This document shows positions 36,494-46,174 of a stretch of 46,174 nucleotides of DNA, one piece after another. Numbering within the stretch: the stretch's first letter is position 1; every line of letters starts with the position of its first letter. Made by a program: the position numbers and the translations under genes. Source of the DNA: Setaria digitata (Eukaryota; Nematoda; Chromadorea; Rhabditida; Setariidae); NCBI GenBank assembly GCA_003640385.1, contig RCAB01000481.1:1-46174 (forward strand), read 5' to 3'. The notes under the pieces are model-generated. The model was given only the letters and a program-made list of their open reading frames with translations, made no database searches and had not been told where the DNA came from.

Positions 36494-37218
36494 TTTGCTA
36501 CTTCATGAATTAATTGAGAAATTCTATTTATCAACTAATTCTGAATCATTTTCCAATTAAATTCAATGAACGAGAAATATCAACTAAATTAAGTGATTTC
36601 TTTCCTTACGGTTTATTTTCGGAAGTAAAGGCGTTAACTTTTACTGCATGCATAAATTTTTCAAATATAGGTTGATACATGAAATAAATGTGCAGGCAAC
36701 TAGATCTATAGCGATAAATGGAAAGAAAATTGTGAGATGAGTGGAATTGACAACCATGATTGAAAAAAAAAAGTAATTGTGATAATTTGGAAGGGAAATT
36801 ACAGCAATTTCCCTATTTTGTTTATCCTAAATGACGGCGAAATATTGGGTCTCTTTCATCATCCTTTTCAATTTCTATACATTCCTTGACAAATCAAACC
36901 CCTCGAGGAGTCTGGACAACTTTCGGTTGATTCGAATGACAAAGAGGAGAAATGGAGAAAAGGAAAATTACTAACACTGTGATATTATATCTGTCAAATT
37001 TGGATGGTATCAAAATGTCACTTTCTCACTCTTTCAAATACCGAAACAGAAGTGTGTTCCATGGCCCTAAGTGATCTCTTTTCTCATTTCAGTATTAAGA
37101 AGTTCAGTAAGTGATTTTACTGGGAATAAAAATAAACAGTGAGGGAGTAGGTATAATAGTTCCCATTCATTAAAAGTGATAATCCTTTACTATTCCGTGC
37201 TGTGTCCGGATTCATTAC

Positions 37219-37331
37219 CTTGCAGATGTTGTTTAATCTCTTCCATTGGAATCCTGGGCAAAATACTTTCCTATCCTGAATTCTTAATACTTGGAATGCA
37301 GATGAGTTCAGGATGTACTCTTCCTCCACTT
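37219..37331 (-). other. Candidate internal exon of an unidentified minus-strand gene
   Basis: Open frame bounded by an acceptor-like ATAAAG (minus strand, at 37332) and a good donor AAG/GTAATG (at 37218). It reads EVEEEYILNSSAFQVLRIQD and then RKVFCPGFQWKRLNNICK, more balanced than surrounding noncoding translations. It enters in phase 1 and leaves in phase 0. No start, stop or partner exon was found, so this may be chance or part of a degraded gene. Confidence 0.3.
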
Positions 37332-38289
37332 CTTTATTTTTGGTAGAGCATAGATGTAAATCAGTGTTGTAGGAAAATGAACCGGATTAATAGGATGAAT
37401 TAAGTCGACTTCAATACTTATTTAACGAAGAACTGGAAATTGTGGATTTAAAGATGCTTGTACTGGAAGTCAAAACTCATATAAACGTTTATTTTAATAG
37501 AAATTGAACAATAATGTGACGGTGACTAGATTGCATTCTCCGAAATATGCCTTTCGTTTGTGATAGATCTAATAGTGGTTTGCATTGTATGAGGATAATT
37601 TTTAGTATTCTGATTTACAAGTTCATATAATTATTTCTTCTTTTCGGAACAATGATCTCTAACTAGTCCAGACTAGTCCAGTACTCATTAAGAGTTTAAT
37701 TTATTTCCCATTGATAATATCAACTACTGGTGCCTGGTGGAAAATTATTTTTCCCGGAAGTTGTCGCATTAATTAAATAGTAAGCGGAACTTTTTTTTGA
37801 CATTTCAATACTCATACATCCCAATGCAATGAATTGTACTTTATAATAACAAAGAGTGCACTTACTGAAAATAATTCATTAATTAAATCAAATTTGCTCC
37901 ATGCAAATTGAATTCCTAGCGATGTATTTGAGTAAATGTGACATATAATTACGCATGCTCTTAGAAATAGAAAGCCGGTTTGAAGTTTCCAATATAATAT
38001 TATTTTATTGCATACACATTATGACTTCGTTCTTTATTTACAAAAAAAGAAAAAAAGGAAAAAATGGGAAGAAGGCAAAAGAAGAAGATGGTAAAATTAA
38101 CAAAACAAAATACATAAAATCATGATTTCATCAATTAAATTTATATATAAAATGAATTGTAATTACGGTGCGCGATGAAGAATATATGCAGATTTCACGC
38201 ATGTGGACAGGCTTGCGACTAGATTCTAAATGAGGAGTAAAATTTTAGAAAAAAATTGTTCTGAATTTAAATTTTGAAAGGTTCTTTTT

Positions 38290-38352
38290 ATCATTATTGT
38301 TATTAACATTATTATTATTATTATTGTCATTATTATTATTATTATTATTAAC
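38290..38352. repeat. ATT trinucleotide microsatellite
   Basis: A run of mostly ATT units with a few interruptions (GTT, GTC, AAC). Ordinary simple repeat. Confidence 0.85.
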
Positions 38353-39742
38353 TACCGATTTTAACAATAAATGCATGACGCTCATTAATTCGTTTATTTT
38401 GTTTTTTTTTTTTTGTTTATATTCGTAACAAGCCGTAATTAAAATGACTTGTTTCTCAATAATTCATTCACCTTAAGTTTTTGTTATAATTCTATTAATA
38501 ACGAATTTCATTTAGGTTTAACTTTCACCACTTTTTTATTTTAAGCATTTTTGTTCATTATATGATATTATATAGTATTTCTAAAAAAAGTGAGGAAGAA
38601 AAATGATAAAACATGTAAGATGAACAAATAAAAAGTAAAAATTAAAAGAAAAGCGAAAATCACAGATTAGGTGTAGACAACAACAAAACAATGAAAAATA
38701 TTAATGCAAATTTCTGCCGCCAAATTAAACATTTTAATAGAAGAATTGGAGGTGAGAAAATATATCTGATCGAATTGTTCTATTCAAATTCCTTTGTGTC
38801 TTTTTTTTTATTTTTTATTTGTTTGTTTGTTTAGAGGTAAAAGAAGGAGGTATGAGAAAAGGAATGCTTTGTTTTTGATTTTATGTCAGAATATCTTCAT
38901 CATGAATGTGAACTATGAAGTTTCATTACATTGAAAACAATATATTAAAATTTTGATATACGATTAAAAAATTATGCAAAATTAATTCGATCAGCGAAAA
39001 TAAAACAAAAGGAAACTAGCGACACTAAGGTACCTAGTCACTTGCCTGCTGAAGATCATTAAATTGTTCGATTGATTTACAAGACAAGTCACAGCACTTA
39101 TCATACGATAGTATATTGAAAAGGAAAAAAGTTGAAGGTTAGCAAATTTAATAATTTCTTAAAATTTTAACCTTTTCAATTAATTTTTTCATTTTTTTTC
39201 CAAGAAAAGAATTTTAAATTTCTTTAAGGACTAAAATTTTTTAATGTCCCCATAAATTTAGAGGAATATTCGAACAGTGCTGGACAAACGAGCATATTTC
39301 ACAGAAACGTTGCTTACTATTAACACAATGCAATTTTTGGATTCGCATAAATGCAGAAAAAGAAGGGAAAAAGCATACAATGATTAAATTTAACAGCAAC
39401 AGGAACATTATCACGATTTTTGAAATCATGAGAAGAAAAAAGTGACACAGTTAGAAAATCATAATAAAAAATTCATCATGATTCTGGTGCATATTGCAAA
39501 AAGGTGCCACACAAACAATAAAAATAATTATGCATTTGATGACAGCTGATTGAAAATTAAAGCATCAGCATTGAAATAAATCAAAAAATGACTATTTTAC
39601 AGTTGGTTTTTTCTTACAAATTACAAATTTGCACGAAGAAAATTCTGTTTTCAGAAATTTCAATTTTTCAGACAAGAAGACTTGAAGGCAGAATTGATTA
39701 GTCTAAGATTTACTAAATAAATCGCCTAGACCAGAGTGGTTA

Positions 39743-40057
39743 GTGAATGGAGAGAAAATAGTAATTATGATTTTATCTTGCTACTTCTACTCTTGCATTC
39801 ATAGTACAATTAATCATGAAAAAAGAAATCCATATCTTAGATCATTGGATTTTCACAGTTTAAGAAATCTATTGCATAAAATTTCAAATTTCTTTTGCCA
39901 GTTTCTATTATGTTTAAAATACGAAATAGATAAATTGTTATCGTTGTCAATACCCGCTAATAATTTAATCGTTTTAAAATATGCAAAAAGTTTTACATGT
40001 TATGAGAAATTTATAAAATTCACATCCAACGAAAATGATGGTTTTGAGGAATTCTGA
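39743..40057 (+). CDS. Unsupported 104-codon open frame
   Basis: An ATG-to-stop frame just downstream of the grh-1 3' end on the opposite strand. The N-terminus is mildly hydrophobic (IVIMILSCYFYSC) and could be read as a signal sequence, but overall the protein is rich in Phe, Leu, Ile, Lys and Asn like translated AT-rich noncoding DNA. No good acceptor lies before the ATG and no motif is recognisable. More likely chance than gene. Confidence 0.2.
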   Translation: MNGEKIVIMILSCYFYSCIHSTINHEKRNPYLRSLDFHSLRNLLHKISNFFCQFLLCLKYEIDKLLSLSIPANNLIVLKYAKSFTCYEKFIKFTSNENDGFEEF

Positions 40058-40192
40058 CTTCCTTTTCAAAATTCCATGAGCCATTCAATATATTATTTTT
40101 ATTTTGATAACATTTGATAATTTTTTTCTCTTGAATCGTGCGACGATTAGACAAATAAATCAATAACAAAAATAATGAAATAATTTCTTCTA

Positions 40193-43100
40193 TTATGTGG
40201 ATTGGGAAAAATGTGAAGGTGGCAACTCAACCAATGTTACTGTACAGCATGATGGATCATCCTGGGCTTGTTCGATATCAATGATAAAGGTATCCTCGTT
40301 ACAGTAATGCTTTAGCATATCATCGTCCAATTTTACCGTTACACCTTTGGTGCACTGCTTAAATAAACCCGATATCTGCAATAAAATTTTATTAATCGTT
40401 GCAATAACAACAGCAATATTCACTAATGGAAATTAATAATGCTGTTATAATGTACAAATTTACAATGCAACAAATAAAAATTAGCGAGAAAAATTAAAAT
40501 ATTTAAGAAACGCATGGCGGTTAAATCTTTTTATAAGAAAATATAAGTCAAGTATTATTAAGTTCAACTCCAGTTTCCTCTCGAACTTTTTTAATTTCTA
40601 AATACATGAGACAATTTATTATAATTTTGCAAAAATTCTTTGAAAAGAAGTAAAATGCCGAAATCTAAACTTCCTTTAAATATTCAAAGTCAAAAATTAA
40701 CAAATAGTGGAAACGGAAGTGATTTAATACCTTTTCACTTTCGACACCAAATTTTTCAACAACTGCTTGTATAAAACCGGTCAGTGAAGGAGGTATAATA
40801 TGCAAAGGAGTATAGATCTGTTCATCTCGTTTCCTTACATATAACATTACTGAAATTTTGCTGCAATTCAATTTAACAGACAAAAATATAATTTTTTTAA
40901 TACGTCCTATGTGTTTAATACAGCAATAAAGATTATGTTTTCTAAAATTAAATCTAGTAATACTAGTATAGAAAAAACATGCTTTTTTTGTGTGCCAGTT
41001 ATTGAGGATAAAAGCTTTTATTTTTTTTTATTTTGTCACTAGTAATTGCTATGATATGTTTTTAAAAATTCAAACTCTGAAAATTGTGGACTTAAAGAAG
41101 AATTTGTTGCCCTGAAAAAAAGAACAAAGGAAACTTTTGCTAAACAAACACCAGAAAAGTGTGAGTGACTAAATATTAGAAAAAATTTGAGCAAACATTT
41201 AAAAAAAATTTCGCAGAAAAATTGATAATTGAAAATGATATTAACAAAACCATTTTTTATCTTGGACTCATTTATAAGCAAAATAATTTGACTTTTCTCT
41301 TAGTAATAAAAAAAATTTGAAGGAGGAACTCAGGAATGTTTGGGAACAAAAAAAAATTGTCCAAGAACATTTCAAGCTGGGAAAACTTCCAAATAAATTC
41401 AGATTTTATCATGGAATTATCCTATTTAAATTAAAAACCTCATTAGGACAAAGCTTTAGATATTTTTCGATGCGATAGTTCACAAAAATATTTATAGGCA
41501 GAATAATAAATATAGAAGAGAGGCTATCATTAGATACTGTAAACTAAATTTGCATTTAGGATATAAGATGAATGGGAGAACAAGATACAGTATCCTTAGA
41601 AAAATTTGTAGGAATGAGACGAAATACAATTTGCTGAATTAATCAACACAATTGTCATAAGCAACCATGTAAATCATAGCTTCCTGTTGGCATACGGTAT
41701 CTATGACAGAAGTACAGCCAATCAGATATTGGAAGAGTGCATTTTTGGATTAACGATTTTTATCAGATTTACTGTTGGAGAATTTGCGGTGCTACTCAGA
41801 CATAAAAAAAGAAATTTATCTATAGTGAGAATTTGCCCTCAGGGCTAATATAGCAACTATCATTTCATCCGATTCTATCGAGAAAAAGTAATAGTGCTTA
41901 GAGTTGGCAAAATTGACGTAAAAACGAAAGAAAAAAAAAATGGTAGGAAAACTACAACTATTGAAAAGTTTTGGACGAAAAAATTATCTTTAATTGGCCT
42001 AATAGAAAACAGAATCTAAGAAATGAGTTTTCTTCTAGATTATCCTTTTTAATGACAGCAGTATTTCTATCGACATTAAATAAGTGTTATTATTTAGATT
42101 TTACGAAATCATCGTTAATAAGGCTTTGAAATTCAATTAAATTTCAAATTTTTATTATGACAATTGGCAAAATATATGTTAGTGCAATATAATTATATAG
42201 CAAAATCACAATTTCTTGTAATGCAAAAACAAAAATAGAAAAGAGAATTGAAAATTTCAGTGCATACGAGACTTATTGGTAAAATTTCATCGATTTCTTT
42301 TTTTTTAAATTGTCAATGATGACTTTATAATTATGAAGAATGTAGCGAGAAAAGCGGATAGCAACAAAAATGAGAAAGGAATAAGTGAGAAGCAAATTGT
42401 AACAAACTTACTCCTTTCGGATGCTCTGGGTCGTTTAGCAACCGGTTCCAGTTCTGATAATGGATCAAAGGCAAGACTACTTTCAAGGTAACGTGAATCA
42501 TACTCATCAGGCCCAATGAATAGCGCAGCTCTTTTAGTCAGATCACTCATGTGATAAAATTCTGAACGCTCACATGGCTCATGATATTCACCATCCGATT
42601 TCTTACGTCCTGTAAGATTTCATAGATATTTATGTATATATTTTCTAAACATAAAATTAAAATCTTGTTGCATGTGCCAAAGTGACAAAAGCACCCTTCT
42701 CAAACCCAAAAGAAAAACTTCGTAATTTCAAGTTAATTTGGTTAAATAAAATATTTTATTCATTTTTTTTTTTGGGCTGATTGATCTTTATTAAATTGTA
42801 ATCCTAGTTTGCTGAGTGCTTCTCTCCTTTAAATCATTGTAAATATATAAAGCAATGACGTGGAATTGACGTGTACAAGAGTAAAATTTGGACGCGGTAA
42901 CAAAGTAGGCAAAAATGAAAATGACAGAAAAAAAAAACGAAATTTTTGATAAACAACCTTGGAGTCTGCGCTTCTCATCTCTTCGCGTCTCATGCAGCAT
43001 TTTTCGGTTAGCACCCTATAAAGCTAATTACCAAGAAAATTCTGCAGCAAACATATAAGTAAAGCATTTGTTTCTGCTATGTTATAGTAAGCTTTATTGA

Positions 43101-45391
43101 AAAAAACTGTGACAAATATGCAAATTAATTGGTCGAAAGAGATTAATTTGAAAATTTCATTTCATATAGTTCTCAAATGAAATGAAAATTAGCTTTATAT
43201 ACAATTCGCATATTGTACAGCTTTCTTTTTTCTTCTTGTTTGCACAAATAATGCATATCACGAAGACGATACGGCACAAACACAAGAATTTCACAACAAT
43301 TTTAAAACAAATGATGCTACAGTAGGTAAGCGCAATGAGGTATTATCGTAGCCAAGCATTTCCCTAAGTTGGAATTTAAATTTGGATACTTGACAAAAAT
43401 GGGACGAAACCGTAATTTCAAATGAAATTTCATGATGATATTTTTGCTTACAAAAAAGCATAAGTGGTAAGCTTATCAGCAGATTATTATGCGCTTACTC
43501 AGAGTTCTCCATTTAATTATCTCAATTACCTGTTAATTTACGCTTTTGAGCCCTTTTGTCCTCGTCACGTAATTTTCTTTCCGCTCCCTAAGTCAAAAAA
43601 TTTTTTAAATTCTTAAAAATTTATTAGTGTAAAATTAAATGATTCCAAAATTTACAGTTTCAAACTTGATTTACAAAAAAAGCATTTTCTTCTATTAAAA
43701 ATAAGAGTAACTTTTTAAAAATCGGTAACAAAAAGCTAATAATCATATAGAAATCTTTTTGAAGGCTTAATAGATGCATAGATCTGAACAAACAGCCATG
43801 AAATTTTGGTATTTAGAAGAAATTTTTAACGGTATTTCATAGAAGCGTTCAAAGAATTCATGAAATTCCATGATGCTTCACAAAAAGTTAAAGCTGGAGA
43901 ATTTTCAAAATTATACTTCCAGTTTTCTCAATTACTACTCTTACGACGTCATTTTCGGCATTGATATTTGTATTATATATGAAGGGCATTTTCTACTCAT
44001 CAGAAGATTAGCGATAAATCTGGTATAGTTCAAAGTGTTTCAAATAGTTTTGCGAAATAACATAGACTTGAGCATCATGACACGAATGATAATTAAATCA
44101 GAAGGTTTTTTAAAATTTCAAGTTTTGTTAACACTGACATATATAGAGGCCATTTTCTTTCATAGAAGATTACCGATAAATCATTGTATCATGTTAAAGG
44201 TACCAATTCATAACCGATAAATCGGTCGGCACATGAGACAATATTATTTTTCTAAGCAGTATGAAAATCCAAAGAGGATGAATTTTCATCATTCAGATAA
44301 AATTGTTATCTTCGATAATATGACACACATTATAATTTTCAAATTTTAATCATTCTGAAGTAAATCTTATATATTTTTATCAAACTCTTAATCAGAAATT
44401 GTAAGTGATAAGTGGAGCCAACCTTATCACAAAAGACTTTAATTTGGCAATATCCTCGATGGAACGGAACATCAGTACTATCATTCTCATCGTAAGTGTC
44501 AATTTGAATATGGAGCGGAAGGCCTTTGACACCTTTTTGATTGCTAAAATCTGTTGACAGACATTGCACAGCGATGCTGATCTGCAATTTATATATAGAG
44601 AGAATGAAGAAGGTAACTTACTAAATTCCGGTTTTAGAAGAAAAATTAGTTTTAGTTTTTACCTTGAAGATTAAAGAAATCCTGAAGAAGAATCCAAAAA
44701 ACCGGACATGACGAAATGTCAGTCAAATATGTTTGTCATTTCTATTTACATTTCTTTTAAAAATAAGATTGGATGAGTTATTTTTATAAAATACCATCTT
44801 CAAAGATCAGATTAAAATTAAGTCCAATAATGAAATTAAAGGCAGGAAAAATAAAATAAGAGAAAGAAGAGTGTCAAGTGATGCAAAAAGTTAAAGAAGA
44901 AAATTATTATTGATATGAGCATGATTTTGAAAAAAAGGAAATTTTTTTAGAAAAAAATTTGTATTATCTCAGAAATCTAACTTTTGAACTTAACTGAGCT
45001 TAAATTACTCAACCAACTAAGAAGTGATTGATTTTAAATCTGGAAAATTTGAAGTACCTTTTTTTATATCATTAATTTAGGCCAGCCGCATGATATTTCG
45101 AATCGACAGAATTTTATTAGAAATTAAAAATTGTTTGAATAAGATGAAATGAAATGCAAGATAAGCAAACGAATAAATAACCTTGACGCTAGATTGTTCG
45201 GTTGGATTCCAATAAAATTGTACAGCATTATGCGCGATTTCTTCGATTTGTCCAATCATTCCAGAACTATTTTTAGCATCAATTTCCAAAATTCTTTGCT
45301 TCACTGAATGCTGCCTGGAGTGCCAAAATTGCCATGTTTTGATTTCCTCTTCATATGTTTTATCTTCCCGAAAGACAATCATCAATTGGCT
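40193..45391 (-). CDS. grh-1: Grainyhead transcription factor, C-terminal six exons (5' part outside window)
   Basis: CP2/Grainyhead-family DNA-binding factor controlling epidermal and cuticle genes. Exons in transcript order: 45391-45182, 44581-44423, 43587-43530, 42609-42412, 40849-40731, 40375-40193; phases agree and give 308 aa to the stop. The first exon here begins mid-domain and has no start, so the gene continues beyond 46174. Landmarks: [43 protein letters not shown], then [44 protein letters not shown] and a basic stretch (second half of the DNA-binding domain). A variable linker with [18 protein letters not shown] follows, then the C-terminal dimerisation domain ([52 protein letters not shown]). 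The intron at 40850-42411 is the longest. A minus-strand AATAAA lies near 40100, roughly 95 bp after the stop. Confidence 0.95.
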
Positions 45392-46174
45392 CTAAACTTT
45401 TGTAAAATTCTCAGGCAAATTTAACAAATATAAATTCTAAATGGAATAAATATGGCAAAATTAGGTCTGAAAATGAGAAACAGAGAATTTAAAGAAAGCC
45501 AAGGAAATTTAGAAGAGTAAGCAATTTCTTCAATAAGGAGTTTGCTAGTGAAAAGTATATTACTTTCCAGCGCTGTGTAAGTAATTTTCATAAAAGTATT
45601 CAAAAAAATCTATTGATTTTGATTTAGGCATGTTGTGCATGGAAATTTCTAAGTAAGATGAAGAAGTAGTAGTAGTAGAATTAAAAATTAGAATTGAAAG
45701 AGCAGTAAGGTTAAACGCAAAAATTCTATGGCATTCAGCAAATTTTCCAAATTAACTAAGGCAATGTAATATTTTCAGAAATTTGCGAAAAAAAAGCTAT
45801 AGCACAGAAAATTTCTTTAGTTGGAAAGAATTACAATAGTTTTACTTAAAATTTAAGACATTGTTTGAAGACGTTTAAAAGCGAAACATTTGTAAATGTA
45901 AAGGAAATTGACAATGCTGTTGCTTGGATGACTGAGCAGAAGTATCAGAAATGGGTCTGGTTTTGTGATACATCACCCCGTATCGCACTCCAATCCCCAG
46001 TAACAAGTTAATCTAGCCTGTTCTGTTACATCGTCATCATACCGGTACTTACTACTAGTATTCACTGCACGAGCAACGGAACAGGAATAGAAAATCTTTT
46101 CCTCTTACAAATGAAAATTTCGGTCTTGAGAAAAAATTTTCCTAAATCTGAAACTTTCTAATGCCAAAATTTTT
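45392..46174. other. Intron or 5' sequence of grh-1
   Basis: Should be intronic, because the exon ending at 45391 begins in the middle of the Grainyhead DNA-binding domain. I looked on the minus strand for the preceding part of that domain and did not find it, so the next exon lies beyond the right edge. A slightly GC-richer patch occurs at about 45940-46080. Confidence 0.6.

Larger units (their letters stand above)
36494..40192. other. Gap between the convergent pair and grh-1
   Basis: Largely AT-rich and noncoding, with ATT-trinucleotide repeats at about 38290-38352 and A/T homopolymers. Two weak coding candidates (37219-37331 minus and 39743-40057 plus) are listed separately. Near 37036-37060 on the minus strand an acceptor-ATG-donor arrangement could be a tiny first exon, but I could not join it in frame to anything. 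Confidence 0.5.

Noticed and set aside
43150..43192. Ten-base inverted repeat in a grh-1 intron.
   Set aside because: Short, AT-rich and imperfect beyond the core; expected by chance at this composition.

Overview
This is nuclear DNA from a nematode, most likely a filarial or related clade III species (the species is inference). It is about two thirds A+T. Genes are broken into 40-350 bp exons by many introns with T-rich TTTCAG-type acceptors, and most predicted start codons lie just downstream of such an acceptor, as expected for spliced-leader trans-splicing. I found no bacterial, viral, plasmid, CRISPR, tRNA or rRNA feature.

I rebuilt exons by hand from splice signals, reading phase and protein-family resemblance, left to right. 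(1) 1047-4330, plus: GH99 endo-alpha-1,2-mannosidase (MANEA), nine exons, 467 aa. (2) 8667-12715, plus: CDF zinc transporter of the ZnT1/CDF-1 type, nine exons, 450 aa. (3) 15343-16971, minus: six-exon unrecognised protein, about 280 aa. (4) About 18.37 kb: a near-perfect six-unit heat-shock element. (5) 20180-20383, plus: a possible small secreted peptide. (6) 23314-27674, minus: mitochondrial import motor subunit TIM44, thirteen exons, 453 aa. (7) 29138-32033, minus: DHHC palmitoyltransferase of the ZDHHC9/14/18 group, six exons. (8) 32128-32931, plus: 3' exons of an unrecognised gene whose 5' end is unresolved. (9) 33144-35780, plus: NME6-type nucleoside diphosphate kinase, four exons, 154 aa. 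(10) 35763-36493, minus: unrecognised two-exon gene, 136 aa, whose coding end overlaps that of NME6. (11) 40193-45391, minus: C-terminal six exons of a Grainyhead transcription factor that continues past the right edge.

The genes do not form one pathway. They are housekeeping functions: Golgi N-glycan trimming, zinc efflux, mitochondrial protein import, protein S-acylation, nucleotide metabolism and epidermal transcription control. The densest part is 29-36.5 kb, where oppositely oriented genes abut or overlap and the gene upstream of NME6 is close enough for a nematode operon. The long gaps (4.3-8.7, 12.7-15.3, 20.4-23.3 and 36.5-40.2 kb) are AT-rich with microsatellites, homopolymers and inverted repeats. 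Two single-N positions flanked by direct repeats look like assembly joins.

I did not find a clearly new multi-gene system. The best leads are the heat-shock element, the overlapping NME6 convergent pair, two long perfect hairpins in NME6 introns, and a predicted alternative C-terminus of the zinc transporter.
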